Assembly: GCF_036010665.1 (NCBI RefSeq)
Contig: NZ_CP108581.1
Span: forward strand, 7,249,501 to 7,313,500
Source of the DNA: Microbispora sp. NBC_01189
Lineage (GTDB): Bacteria > Actinomycetota > Actinomycetes > Streptosporangiales > Streptosporangiaceae
Length of the DNA: 64,000 nt
Direction of reading: 5' to 3'
The notes below the pieces were generated by a model. It was not told the DNA's origin, did no database searches, and saw nothing but the letters and a program-made list of their open reading frames with translations. Below, piece after piece: positions 7,515 to 18,103 of this stretch. How positions within the stretch are numbered: position 1 is the stretch's first letter; the number at the start of each line of letters is the position of its first letter. A program made the translations under genes and the position numbers.

Positions 7515-8840
7515 TTATGCCTCTCGCTCCGCGCTGACATCGGCGGCGTAGCGGGGCGAGCCCGCGTACTCGGCCCGCCAGGCGCCCTGACCGTCCTCCC
7601 GCGTCCGGGCGCTGAACCAGCCGTCCCTGCGGGTGACCGCCTCGCCCACGGGCCGCCACTCGGACGACCCGTTGGGCCGGAAGGAGATCCTGACCCGCTG
7701 CCCGGGGAAGGGCCGGTAGTCGACCCGGCCACCCGGGTCGACGCGTAGCAGCGTCCCGGTGACCCGGGTCTCGTCCCCGCCCCGGCCACGGGCGACCTTG
7801 AGCCCCTCGATCTCGGTCGCCCGCCGCAGATGGAACACCGCCCGCGCGACGGCCGTCCCGCCCCGGGCGTCCACGGCGGTCGCGGTGACCGTCCAGGGCC
7901 CGCTCGCATACCACCGCGAGAGCGGCCGGTCGGGCAGGAAACGCCACGTCTCCCATCCTCCGGCCGCACTGTCGCTCCCGGACCCGCTGCTTTCACCGGC
8001 TGCGCTGCTTTCACTGGCTGCGCTGTTCTCACCGCCGGTGCTGTTCTCACCGCCGGTGCTGCCTCTCCCGGCGGCCCGGCCGTCCCTGGCCGCGCCGACG
8101 ACCCCGGGCACCGCGGTGGCCAGGCCGCTCAACCCGGGCACCCCAGGAAACCCGGGCACCCCGGGAACTCCGGGAATCGTCGCGGGAAAGCCGCCGGGCA
8201 CACCCGGTCGCACGGGAAAGCGCGGGCGCACGGCCGGGGACCTGGGCATGGGTTCGGGCCTCGAACGCGGCGATCCCGGCCAGAAAGCTCCCGGTCCGAG
8301 CACCGGGCCCGGCACGGGACCATGCACAGGATCATGCACGGGGCCTGGCGCAGGACCCGGCAGCGGCACTGCGTCACCGGACGGCGGCGGGGGGCCGTCG
8401 CCCGGCCCGTCCTCTCCGCCGGGCTCCCCTCCACCGTGTCCCTCCCCACCCGGTGCCTCCCCGCCTGGCCCCTCGCCACCCGGTGCCTCCCCGCCTGGCC
8501 CCTCACCACCTGGCCCCTCGCCACCTGGCCCCTCACCACCGGCGGAGGGCGCGCGGCCGGGTTCGAGGACGACCGAGACGCGGTTCGCGCCGCGCGCCAC
8601 CACGTCGACGACCAGCCGCACCGAGCCGGCCGGCCCGACGACGGGGTCCGACGGCCGCACCACGACCGAGCGGATCGCCGTCTCACCGGCCGCCGGGATC
8701 ACCGGGATCACCGGGACCACCGGGACCACCGGGACCATTGGGACCATTGGGACCATTGGGACCATTGGGACCATTGGCGCGAGAGATGACGCGGCGAGGG
8801 AGGACGCGACAAGTGCGGGCACGAGGAGAGGCGTCGTCAT
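7515..8840 (-). CDS. Secreted Ig-like protein with collagen-like and MVP repeats
   Basis: 441 aa from ATG at 8840. The hydrophobic N-terminus (MTTPLLVPALVASSLA) runs into (MVP)5(VVP)2(VIP)2, then an Ig-like segment (RSVVVRPSDPVVG). A long low-complexity region follows with GGEGP/GGEAP repeats, Pro/Gly stretches and a short Gly-X-Y collagen-like run (GVPGVPGFPGVPGLS). A Ser-rich spacer leads into two further Ig-like segments ending AEYAGSPRYAADVS. It is a paralogue of 6381-7343 with a larger insert at the same place. Likely exported and surface-associated; binding partner unknown. Confidence 0.7.
   Translation of the reverse strand: MTTPLLVPALVASSLAASSLAPMVPMVPMVPMVPMVPVVPVVPVIPVIPAAGETAIRSVVVRPSDPVVGPAGSVRLVVDVVARGANRVSVVLEPGRAPSAGGEGPGGEGPGGEGPGGEAPGGEGPGGEAPGGEGHGGGEPGGEDGPGDGPPPPSGDAVPLPGPAPGPVHDPVHGPVPGPVLGPGAFWPGSPRSRPEPMPRSPAVRPRFPVRPGVPGGFPATIPGVPGVPGFPGVPGLSGLATAVPGVVGAARDGRAAGRGSTGGENSTGGENSAASESSAAGESSGSGSDSAAGGWETWRFLPDRPLSRWYASGPWTVTATAVDARGGTAVARAVFHLRRATEIEGLKVARGRGGDETRVTGTLLRVDPGGRVDYRPFPGQRVRISFRPNGSSEWRPVGEAVTRRDGWFSARTREDGQGAWRAEYAGSPRYAADVSAEREA
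8420..8546 (-). repeat. 15-nt repeats coding GGEGP/GGEAP
   Basis: Consecutive 15-nt units encode Gly-Gly-Glu-(Gly/Ala)-Pro. Boundaries are approximate because the outer units are degenerate. Confidence 0.7.
8695..8775 (-). repeat. 9-nt microsatellite coding (MVP)5(VVP)2(VIP)2
   Basis: Nine uninterrupted 9-nt units on the plus strand: GGGATCACC x2, GGGACCACC x2, GGGACCATT x5. The repeat is in frame, so unit gain or loss changes protein length by three residues without a frameshift. It sits at the signal-peptide end of the protein. Confidence 0.92.
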
Positions 8841-8916
8841 GCCCCGAGACCGTACGCACGACCGGCGCGGGTCCCGCTCCCGACACCCTCCCCCGCCGGT
8901 AAAAGATTTCCCCGGC

Positions 8917-10776
8917 TCAGCCCGCCGCGTACAGTTCCTCGATCAGGCCGGCGTACCTGGCGTGCACGACGCGGCGCTTGAGCTTGAGGCTCGGGGTGAG
9001 CTCCTCGGTCTCGGCCGTCCACTCGACGGGCAGCAGGCGCCACCGCTTGACCTGCTGCACCCGGGCGAGCTTGCGGTTGGCGGCCTCCACCGCCGCCTCG
9101 ATCTCCTTGAGCAGGTCCGGGTGCCCGGCCAGGCCGGCGAGCGACTCGAAGGCGATCCCGCGGGCCCGCGCCCACTCGGGCGCGACCTCCCCGTCGAGGG
9201 TGAGGATCGCCACCGGGTACGGCCGCCCCTCACCGTAGGCGAGGGCCTGCCCGATGAGCGGGTGCTCCTTCAGGTGGCCCTCGATGCCGGCCGGGGAGAT
9301 GTTCTCCCCTCCGGAGGTGATGAACACCTCCTTCTTGCGGTCGACGATCCGGACGAACCCGTCGTCGTCGATCGACCCGACGTCGCCGGTGTGCAGCCAT
9401 CCGTCGGCGTCCAGCAGTTCGGCGGTCGCCTCGGGCAGGCCCAGGTAGCCCCGGGTGTTCAGCGGGCTGCGGGTGAGGATCTCACCGTCCTCCGCCACCC
9501 GCACCTCGACGCCCGGCTCGGCCCGTCCCACCGTGCCGAGCCGGAAGACCTCCGGGCTGTTGACCGTGATGGCGCCGGTCGTCTCGGTCATGCCGTAGAG
9601 GTCGATGACCTTCAGGCCCAGGCCGGCGAAGAAGCGCTGCACCTCCGGCGGCATCGGCGCGGCGGCGGTGGCGCACCATTGGGCCCGGTCGAGCCCGATC
9701 AGGCCGCGGATCACCGACAGCAGTGCGGCGTCCGCCCGCTCGTAGGCCTCCCGCACCTCGGGCGAGACCGTGTTGCCGTACTGCTGCCCCTCGATGTAGG
9801 CGAGCCCCGCGGCCATCGCGGCGCGGACGTTCTCCTGCTGGTCGGCGGGCTGGGAGGCCAGCAGCGCCTGCAGCCGGGCGGCCATCTTCTCCCAGACTCT
9901 GGGCACGCCGAAGAACAGCACCGGGCGCACCTGGCCCAGCGTCGCGGCGAGGGCGGTCAAATCCGTGCAGAAGTACACGTGGTTGACCTTGAACAGCGGC
10001 AGGTACAGGCTGAGCGCCCGCTCGGCGATGTGGGCGTAGGTGAGATAGGAGATCTGCGTCCCCTGCTCGGCCAGGTCGATCATCCGCCGCGTCGCCTCGA
10101 TCTCGTAGAGCACGTTCGCGTGCGTGAGCGGGACACCCTTGGGTGTGCCGGTCGTGCCCGAGGTGTACAGCACGCTGAGGACGTCGTCCGGGGTCACCTC
10201 CCGCGAGCGCCGCTCGGCCGCGTCCGGGTCGGCGGCGTGCGCCCGCGCGCCGATCGTCAGGAAGTCGTCCCAGCTCAGGAAGCGATCGTCGCCCTCTGGG
10301 GCGCCCTCCAGCATGATGATCCTGGTCAGCCCGGGCAGCTTCCCGAGCACGGGCGCCCAGCGGGCCAGGTCGCCGGGGCCGCCGAGCACCGCGATGCGCG
10401 CCCCGACGTCACGGACGACGTACGCGACCTGCTCGGGGGCGAAGGTCGCGTAGATTGAGCACGAGACGGCGCCCGCGTGGACGGCGCCGAGGTCGGCCAG
10501 CACGTGCTCGCTCCGGTTGACCAGCATCAGCGCGACGGCCTCGCCTGGCCGCAGGCCGAGCGCGGCGTAGCCGGCGGCGATCTCCAGCACGCGCCGCCGC
10601 GCCTCGGCGTAGGTCAGCGTGCGCCAGCCGCCGGCTCCCTCAGGATCGGAGTAGACGGGATCGGAGTAGGCGGGCGCGTCCGGGTGCTCCTGCGCGGCCC
10701 ATTTGAGCTGCTCGCAGAGGGTCCTGCCCGCGATGTCGCGTTCGATCGCGGCTCGCTCCCAGAGAACGCCGGCCAT
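8917..10776 (-). CDS. Long-chain fatty-acid-CoA ligase (AMP-binding)
   Basis: 619 aa from ATG at 10776, preceded by GGGAGG at correct spacing; open frame further upstream has no start support. Adenylation-domain motifs are present in order: YTSGTTGTPKG (near residue 204), YGMTETTG (near 392), GWLHTGD (near 457) and the hinge/lysine region IVDRKKEVFITSGGENI. The length and the motif set fit FadD15-type acyl-CoA synthetases, which activate fatty acids with ATP and CoA. It is divergent from the POT transporter gene with 168 bp between the starts. Substrate chain length cannot be read from sequence. Confidence 0.93.
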   Translation of the reverse strand: MAGVLWERAAIERDIAGRTLCEQLKWAAQEHPDAPAYSDPVYSDPEGAGGWRTLTYAEARRRVLEIAAGYAALGLRPGEAVALMLVNRSEHVLADLGAVHAGAVSCSIYATFAPEQVAYVVRDVGARIAVLGGPGDLARWAPVLGKLPGLTRIIMLEGAPEGDDRFLSWDDFLTIGARAHAADPDAAERRSREVTPDDVLSVLYTSGTTGTPKGVPLTHANVLYEIEATRRMIDLAEQGTQISYLTYAHIAERALSLYLPLFKVNHVYFCTDLTALAATLGQVRPVLFFGVPRVWEKMAARLQALLASQPADQQENVRAAMAAGLAYIEGQQYGNTVSPEVREAYERADAALLSVIRGLIGLDRAQWCATAAAPMPPEVQRFFAGLGLKVIDLYGMTETTGAITVNSPEVFRLGTVGRAEPGVEVRVAEDGEILTRSPLNTRGYLGLPEATAELLDADGWLHTGDVGSIDDDGFVRIVDRKKEVFITSGGENISPAGIEGHLKEHPLIGQALAYGEGRPYPVAILTLDGEVAPEWARARGIAFESLAGLAGHPDLLKEIEAAVEAANRKLARVQQVKRWRLLPVEWTAETEELTPSLKLKRRVVHARYAGLIEELYAAG

Positions 10777-10944
10777 CGTGCCTCCCACCGGGTATGTCGC
10801 ACGCGTGGCCTGCATCGCACCACAGGGGATCACCGAGGACAAGACTCCACGGGCGAGGGGCGCACGAATGCGCCATCTCAAACGGACAAACAGGACATAA
10901 AGGCATATAAAGTTGCTGAGATGATGCGTGATCGGGGGGTACGC

Positions 10945-12445
<1,501 letters not shown>

Positions 12446-12450
<5 letters not shown>

Positions 12451-12493
12451 TCTCCTCGTCCTGATCTCCCCGTCCTGACCGCCGTACGCGGTC
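12446..12493. repeat. Short TCCTGATCTCC repeats and hairpin between convergent genes
   Basis: Degenerate 15-nt units (TCCTGATCTCC) recur between the two stop codons. They are followed by GACCGC-CGTAC-GCGGTC (12477-12493), a 6-bp stem. It could be a weak bidirectional terminator. Confidence 0.4.
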
Positions 12494-12501
12494 TGCGAGG
12501 T

Positions 12502-13734
12502 TCAGGTCCAGGCCATGACCAGTTGGGTGTGCCTCTTGCGGAAGATCCGGCCGACGGCCGGATCCGGCACCGCGGCGTCGGCGGGGTGGAGGCTGAAGGC
12601 CGGTTGGGGGCGGCGGCGCCAGTCACGGTCCCAGACCTTGATCTGGTCGTGGAGCCGGCGGGCGAGGTCGGCGCCGTGACGGCCGTGTCCGTACACCCCG
12701 AACTCGTGACGGGCCGCCGCGGTCGCGTGTGACGGGGCGTCGCGAAGAGCGAGGTACGCGAAGCTGTCACGGGTGATGAGAGCCGGGCAGTGCCACCGTA
12801 TGGCAGTCTGGACGAGATCGCGGCCACGATCCGGGTCCTGCCAGATCATGCCGAACCTGTCCTCGGCCGTGGCCAGCCACAGGTTGAGCGTGTCGAACGG
12901 CTCCCCGCCGCCGACCTCGACGCCGGTCCACAACTCCGAGCGGGGTTCGACCAGCGCCCGGCCGAGCGCGTCGACGTCGGGTTCGGGGCCGTCTTCGATC
13001 GTCAGCGTGACCGCTCCGCCGTCGAGGACGGCTTCCCGCCCCCTGTACGCTCCGGCACCCTGCATCGCGATGAACCCGCACACCGTGGGGTTCAGACCTC
13101 GGAACCGGTCGCCGTCCCGTACGAAGGTGAAGGACCTGGTGATCGTGGCGAAACGAAGGGGAACCACCATCCGGCCCTCCGGAGCGAGCAGCCACCCCCA
13201 GGGGCAGTCCCAGGCGCCGACCGTCACGAGGATGGCGTCGAACGGCCCGTACTCGTCGGCGGCGTGCTCAGCGTCGCCGAGAACCACCTTGACCTGTGAA
13301 TATCCGGTGTCGGCCAGGAAGCGGGCCGCCCGCTCGGTGACCCAGGGATCGATGTCCACGGTGAGCACGAAGCCGTCCGGGCCGACCATCTCGGCGATGA
13401 GCGCGGCGTTGTAGCCACCGGAGCCGATCTCCAGGACCCGCGCGCCGCGGGTCAGCCGGGCGGCCTCCAGCATCTCGGCCTGCAGCCATGGCGCGCTGAT
13501 GGAACTGGTCGCCCTGCCGTCAGGGTCGCGTTTGGTGATAACGACATCCCGGGCGGAGTAGGCCGCGTCGAGCGCCGCTTCGGGCGCGAACCTGTCCCTG
13601 GGGACCTTCGCGAAGGCCTCGGCGACCTCAGGAGACCGAATCGAACCCCACTCCGTGAGCGCGGCGACCATTTCGGCACGCAGGCGATCGGCGGATGCCG
13701 GTGGAAGGGCGTCGGTGTGGGCGTCGGCGGACAC
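12502..13734 (-). CDS. PCMT-like SAM methyltransferase, resembling the FxLD-system lanthipeptide methyltransferases
   Basis: 410 aa. The N-terminal half is a protein-L-isoaspartate O-methyltransferase fold: SAPWLQAEMLEAA, then SAM motif I VLEIGSGGYNAA (about residue 97) and VDIDPW. The C-terminal ~190 residues are an extension absent from housekeeping PCMT but seen in the longer enzymes found beside lanthipeptide genes. That assignment is from memory of the family and is not certain. No FxLD-type precursor or dehydratase is adjacent: the gaps on both sides are under 100 bp. The GTG start abuts a GGGGGA, so the true start may lie downstream (Met22). Alternative: orphan PCMT acting on damaged proteins. 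Confidence 0.75.
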   Translation of the reverse strand: MSADAHTDALPPASADRLRAEMVAALTEWGSIRSPEVAEAFAKVPRDRFAPEAALDAAYSARDVVITKRDPDGRATSSISAPWLQAEMLEAARLTRGARVLEIGSGGYNAALIAEMVGPDGFVLTVDIDPWVTERAARFLADTGYSQVKVVLGDAEHAADEYGPFDAILVTVGAWDCPWGWLLAPEGRMVVPLRFATITRSFTFVRDGDRFRGLNPTVCGFIAMQGAGAYRGREAVLDGGAVTLTIEDGPEPDVDALGRALVEPRSELWTGVEVGGGEPFDTLNLWLATAEDRFGMIWQDPDRGRDLVQTAIRWHCPALITRDSFAYLALRDAPSHATAAARHEFGVYGHGRHGADLARRLHDQIKVWDRDWRRRPQPAFSLHPADAAVPDPAVGRIFRKRHTQLVMAWT

Positions 13735-13828
13735 TCCCCCGACGTTAGCGAAAGCCCCCCGTATCCAGCGCCGTTTCGGCTGAACCCCGCCAGCCGGGCC
13801 GGGCCACCAAGGATTCCGGCTTTCGCCT

Positions 13829-16414
13829 CTACACCCGCAATCGGGTGCTGCTGCGGGGGTTGCGGTAGGTGAAGGCCCAGCGGTCGTCGCCGATCGTGCG
13901 GCGGGTGTATCGGGCGGGGTGGCGGTAGCGGTCGCGGTTGTGGAACTGGCACGCCGGCCCCAGCAGCTTGAGGTCGGTCAGCCCGCCGCTGCTCCAGTCC
14001 TCGGCGTGATCGATCTGGCACATGGTGGCGGGCAGGGGGCAGCCGTCGACCCAGCAGGTGGCGTACCGGGCGAAGACCGCCCGGCGCTGGGCGGGGGTGG
14101 CCAACCTGACCTTGCGGCCCATGTCCAGGACCTGCCCGGCGGCGTCCATGACGATCCTCACCAGGCTGCTGGTGCGGGCCAGCCGATGCACGCTGACAAC
14201 GGGCAGCAGCTGCCCGGTCGCCAGGATCAGCCCCGGCAACCCCCGCAACCACACCCCGGGCGGCACATTGCCGCCCGCTCCCGGCGGACTGCTTCCCGGC
14301 GGAGCGTCGGCTCCCACCCCCGCCCAGGCATCATCTTCCGGCCAAGCGCCACCGCCAGGCCAAGCGCTACCGCCAGGCCAAGCGTCGCCTCCCGGCCGGG
14401 CGCTCCCACTCGGCCGGGCACCGCCGCTGTGGTCCGCATCCGGCGGAGCGTCGGCTCCCACCCCCGCCCAGGCATCATCTTCCGGCCAAGCGCCACCGCC
14501 GGGCCAAGCGCTACCGCCAGGCCAAGCGTCGCCTCCCGGCCGGGCGCTCCCACTCGGCCGGGCACCGCCGCTGTGGTCCGCATCCGGCGGAGCGTCGGGC
14601 TCGGGTGGGGGATCAGGGGCATGCGTCTGCTTCGGGCGTGCCTGCTGCGGGCGCCGCGCTCGGTTTCTGCGGTGTCCTCGCTCGATGCCCTCTTTCTGAG
14701 TGCCGGGGTCGTCGTCAGAATCGTCATCAGAGTCGTCGGCGTGGTCCTGCTGGACGTCATCGCAGTCGCGCAGGTCGCCGCGCTCGTGGCCGCGCTCGTG
14801 GCCGCGCTCGTGGCCGCGCTCGTGGCTGTCGGTTGGGTCGAAGTGCGGCCAGGCGGCAGCCGGACCGTCCATGGGCGAGCTACCGGCGGCCGCGCGGCCG
14901 GTGACAGGCTCCTGCCCGTCAGCGCCCCCACACGCGCCCGCGCCCGCGGCGGCACTGGAGGCGGCATGGGAGGCGGCACTGGGCGCGGCAGGGGAGGTGT
15001 CGTCTCCAGCGGAGGGCGCGACGGTCGAGCAGCCGTCCTCGCCGGCTGAGCGATCATCGCCCGCCGGGGGCACGGTGACTGTGCGTTCGGGGCTGGTGGA
15101 TGTGCGTTCGGGGCTGACGGCCGATCGCCGTGCGCCCGGCTCCGCACCCGCTGGCTCTTCGTCTGGCTCTTCGTGTGGTTCTCCGTCGGCGGGCTCCTCA
15201 ATGGGGGGCTCGCCGTCGTCAATGGTGGGCTCGCCGTCGTCGATGATGGGCTCACCCTCGTCGCAGGGAGTGCCACTCGGAGGGTCGTCGGGGAGCGACT
15301 CGGCGTTGACCAGCACCAGAAGCTCGGTCACGATCTTGTTCTCCAAGAACGCGATCAACGCATCCGCGTTCCGCACACTCAACGGCCGGTCATCACCCTC
15401 CGCCTTCGGCCTGGCGTAGACGTCCAGCATGTGCCGCAACCGCGCCGCCACCTCCACCGGCAGATAGAACTCCCCCTCCAGCCCGCCGCCCTTACGCCGG
15501 CGCACCCTAAAGAACCGGCGATCGAAATCCGCCTGCTCGTCCTTCTCATGCCCATCAGGGTCCAGCACCGCCCGCAGATACCGCCCCGCCTTCGCCACCT
15601 CCGCCGCACCCGCCGAGTTCGCCAACTCCAACAGAATCCGCTCAGCCGTCGCCGCCTGCTCATCGGTCAACCCCGCGGTAGCGGTGCAGATCGCCTCCAC
15701 GACCCCCTCCGCCAGACCGCCCTCCGCGAACAGGCGGCGCACCTCAGCAAGACGGTGCAGCTCCATGCTCATCGTCAACAGGCGGCCCGCCCCCGCAGGG
15801 GTCATCCCCCCGGCAGACCGCAACCACAACTTCGTGGACGCATGCCCATGACCCTTCGCCTCCCCCGCCCGATGGACACGGCCCACCCGAGCCGCCAACG
15901 CCGAAGTGATCCGATCACGGACCGCAAGCAACTCCTCCGCCTCGGCCAGACACACACCCGCGTCCTCAGGCACCGGCACCAACGCCACCACCCGCGCCGC
16001 CTCGACAAGAGCCGCCACCACCGCCCACGACGACGACCCCGCGCCGGAAGCACCACCAGAAGCACCACCAGAAGCACCGACAGCACCGCTGGAAGCGCCG
16101 GTGGGATCACTGCTATCGGCACCTCCGGCGCCACAGGAAGCATCACTCGCGGTCTCATCGTGGGTGGATTCGATACCGGACGCGGTATCACCACGAGTCG
16201 TGAATGAACGGGCAGGGCCGGGCGATTCCACCGAGTCGTCGAACCGGCTCGCATGCTTCCGCGTCGCAGGGTCGACAATCGGCACATATTCGCGGGCGAG
16301 TGAATCTTCGGTAGCCCACAGGGGCGAGCGGGCGGTGAGCTGCTCCCACCAGTCGTCCGCACCGGTACCGTTCGAACGAGGGAGGCGCTCAGGATCAACG
16401 TCGAACAGATCCAT
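13829..16414 (-). CDS. DUF222 / HNH endonuclease protein with long disordered insert
   Basis: 861 aa. The DUF222 region (about residues 150-360) is followed by ~400 residues of low-complexity acidic and Gly/Pro-rich sequence. The C-terminal HNH core reads CWVDGCP, then CQIDHAEDW and CQFHNRDRYR. The insert has two near-identical 48-residue repeats, an HERG x4 run and GASG repeats. The DUF222-HNH family is common in actinobacteria (mycobacterial 13E12-type repeats) and often behaves as a mobile or multicopy gene. Codons favour G or T at third positions, unlike the C-ending neighbours. A double ATG occurs; the second (16414) has better spacing to GGGGAGG. Confidence 0.88.
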   Translation of the reverse strand: MDLFDVDPERLPRSNGTGADDWWEQLTARSPLWATEDSLAREYVPIVDPATRKHASRFDDSVESPGPARSFTTRGDTASGIESTHDETASDASCGAGGADSSDPTGASSGAVGASGGASGGASGAGSSSWAVVAALVEAARVVALVPVPEDAGVCLAEAEELLAVRDRITSALAARVGRVHRAGEAKGHGHASTKLWLRSAGGMTPAGAGRLLTMSMELHRLAEVRRLFAEGGLAEGVVEAICTATAGLTDEQAATAERILLELANSAGAAEVAKAGRYLRAVLDPDGHEKDEQADFDRRFFRVRRRKGGGLEGEFYLPVEVAARLRHMLDVYARPKAEGDDRPLSVRNADALIAFLENKIVTELLVLVNAESLPDDPPSGTPCDEGEPIIDDGEPTIDDGEPPIEEPADGEPHEEPDEEPAGAEPGARRSAVSPERTSTSPERTVTVPPAGDDRSAGEDGCSTVAPSAGDDTSPAAPSAASHAASSAAAGAGACGGADGQEPVTGRAAAGSSPMDGPAAAWPHFDPTDSHERGHERGHERGHERGDLRDCDDVQQDHADDSDDDSDDDPGTQKEGIERGHRRNRARRPQQARPKQTHAPDPPPEPDAPPDADHSGGARPSGSARPGGDAWPGGSAWPGGGAWPEDDAWAGVGADAPPDADHSGGARPSGSARPGGDAWPGGSAWPGGGAWPEDDAWAGVGADAPPGSSPPGAGGNVPPGVWLRGLPGLILATGQLLPVVSVHRLARTSSLVRIVMDAAGQVLDMGRKVRLATPAQRRAVFARYATCWVDGCPLPATMCQIDHAEDWSSGGLTDLKLLGPACQFHNRDRYRHPARYTRRTIGDDRWAFTYRNPRSSTRLRV
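14301..14588 (-). repeat. 144-bp tandem repeat inside the HNH gene
   Basis: Two copies, 14301-14444 and 14445-14588, differ at one position by eye; a third copy starts at 14589 and diverges after a few codons. The unit is 48 codons, so the frame is kept. Near identity implies a recent duplication. Confidence 0.92.
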
Positions 16415-16417
16415 CAT

Positions 16418-16616
16418 ACCTCCCCGATAGATTCGAAATCCTGTATTAATTCTTCCACGTCAGCCAGTCAAGAACACCCCCACGCGACGATTTGGTTGGA
16501 GCCACAGACCGATTCCTAAATGTCGAATATGCGGCTCCCGCCGACTTCTCTCCAATTGGTCGTTAAATGGCCACAGCCAGGGAACTTGCCTTATCTGGAC
16601 GGCCCGGTCCGGGTGG
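16418..16616. other. AT-richer intergenic region upstream of HNH gene
   Basis: 199 bp with lower GC than the flanks, holding the HNH promoter and the 3' end region of the MocR gene. It contains the palindrome CCAATTGG (16551-16558). No gene was seen. Confidence 0.4.
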
Positions 16617-18098
16617 TCACAGCGTCGGCGTGAGCGGCTCCCGGGATCGGAAGCGAGCCGGAGAGTCTCCCGGAAAGGCCGCGCCGGAGACCACGTGCGA
16701 GACGGCAGGGAAATCGGCCGGAGAGGCGGCGAGGCGCCGTACCGCCTCCTCCAGCACCGCCGGTGGCTGGGTGAACGTCAGCCGCACGTATCGCTCCAGC
16801 GTGCCGTCGACGCCGAACCACGGGCCCGGGGCCAGCCGTACGCCCCGGGCGGCGGCGGCCTCGGCGACCGCGCTCGCCACCGGCGTGTCGAGCCGCACCC
16901 ACAGCGACCCGCCGCCGGGTGGCGGGGTAAAGGCCCATCGGGGCAGTTGCTCGCGCAGGACTGCGGTCAGCGCGGCGAGCGAGGCGCCGAGCGTGCGGCG
17001 GCGCTCGGCCCGCGCCTCCTCAATGCGCTCGAACAGGCACGCCACCACGAGCTGGTCGAACACGGCGCTCGCGATGTCCACTGCGGCGCGCAGCAGGGCC
17101 AGACGCCGCACCATCGCCGCGGTCGTCCGGATCCAGCCGACCCGCAGGCCGCCCCACCACAGCTTCGACGCCGATCCCACGCTGATCACCCGTCCGTCGG
17201 TGTCGAACGCGGCCAATGGCGTCGCGCGTACGGCGGGGTCCAGCGCCATCTCGGCCCAGACCTCGTCCACGATCAGCGTCGTGCCGTGACGCCGTGCGGC
17301 CCCGACCAGCGCGGCGCGGCCGGCGTCGTCCATGAGGTGACCCGTGGGGTTCTGGAAGTCGGGGATGACGTAGGCGAGGCGGGCCGCCGACTGGCGCATC
17401 GCACCGCTCACCAGGTCGAGGTGCCAGCCGTCCTCCTGCACGCCCACCGGCACCAGACGGGCCGACCGCAGCCGGGCCGCGTCGATCGCGTGGGGGTACG
17501 TCGGCGACTCGACCAGCACCGGGTCCCCCGGCCCCGCGAGCAGGGACATGACCAGGTGGACCGCCTGCTGCGCCCCACCCGTCACGAGGATCTGCTCGGG
17601 CCGGGTGGGCAGCCCCCGCTCGCCGTACCTGCGGGCGATCGCCTCCCGCAGCGGCGTGAGCCCGAGCGGGTGGTAGCCCGTGCCCAGCGCGTACCGGTGG
17701 TAGGCCCGCCCCGCCTCCTCCACGGCCTCGCCGAGGAGGGAGATCGCGGGCGGGGCGGCGGCGTGCAGCGGCAGCAGCCCGTCCTCGTCGGAGGCGAGCC
17801 ACGGGTTGTCGGCGCCCAGCGCGCCGGGGTCCGGCAGGGCGGTGCGGCTTCCCGACCCCTGCCTGCTCTCCAGGTAGCCCTGCTCGCGCAGCCGGTCGTA
17901 CGCCGTGGTCACGGTGGTGCGACTGACCCCGAGCGACTCGGCCAGGTGCCGTTCGGGCGGCACGCGCACCCCCACGGCGAGCCTCCCGTCGAGGATCAGG
18001 CCGCGTACGGCGTGCGCGAGCGCCCGGTAGTACGGGCGGGAGCCGGGCGGCACCCGGACGAGCCTGGCGAGCTGGGGAGCGCTGACATACCGGTCCAT
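16617..18098 (-). CDS. MocR-type GntR/aminotransferase-fold regulator (YczR-like)
   Basis: 493 aa from ATG 18098 (a TTG three codons upstream is possible). An N-terminal winged helix (GVRVPPERHLAESLGVSRTTVTTAYDRL, given as VRVPPERHLAESLG and VSRTTVTTAYDRL) is fused to a class I aminotransferase-like domain. PLP-site elements are present: FQNPTG, DEVW and the lysine in GSASKLWWGG. MocR proteins sense PLP or amino-acid adducts and control a divergent target. Here the divergent gene is a YczE-family membrane protein, the same pair as the YczR/YczE arrangement, so it probably controls that gene and itself. Confidence 0.9.
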   Translation of the reverse strand: MDRYVSAPQLARLVRVPPGSRPYYRALAHAVRGLILDGRLAVGVRVPPERHLAESLGVSRTTVTTAYDRLREQGYLESRQGSGSRTALPDPGALGADNPWLASDEDGLLPLHAAAPPAISLLGEAVEEAGRAYHRYALGTGYHPLGLTPLREAIARRYGERGLPTRPEQILVTGGAQQAVHLVMSLLAGPGDPVLVESPTYPHAIDAARLRSARLVPVGVQEDGWHLDLVSGAMRQSAARLAYVIPDFQNPTGHLMDDAGRAALVGAARRHGTTLIVDEVWAEMALDPAVRATPLAAFDTDGRVISVGSASKLWWGGLRVGWIRTTAAMVRRLALLRAAVDIASAVFDQLVVACLFERIEEARAERRRTLGASLAALTAVLREQLPRWAFTPPPGGGSLWVRLDTPVASAVAEAAAARGVRLAPGPWFGVDGTLERYVRLTFTQPPAVLEEAVRRLAASPADFPAVSHVVSGAAFPGDSPARFRSREPLTPTL

Positions 18099-18103
18099 GC
18101 GGT

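Noticed and set aside
8690..8780. Tandem 9-mers as a CRISPR array
   Set aside because: Units are contiguous without spacers and in frame with a coding sequence.
10477..10944. Upstream extension of the POT transporter frame
   Set aside because: It is antisense to the acyl-CoA synthetase start and lacks transporter features; the ATG at 10945 has a ribosome-binding site.
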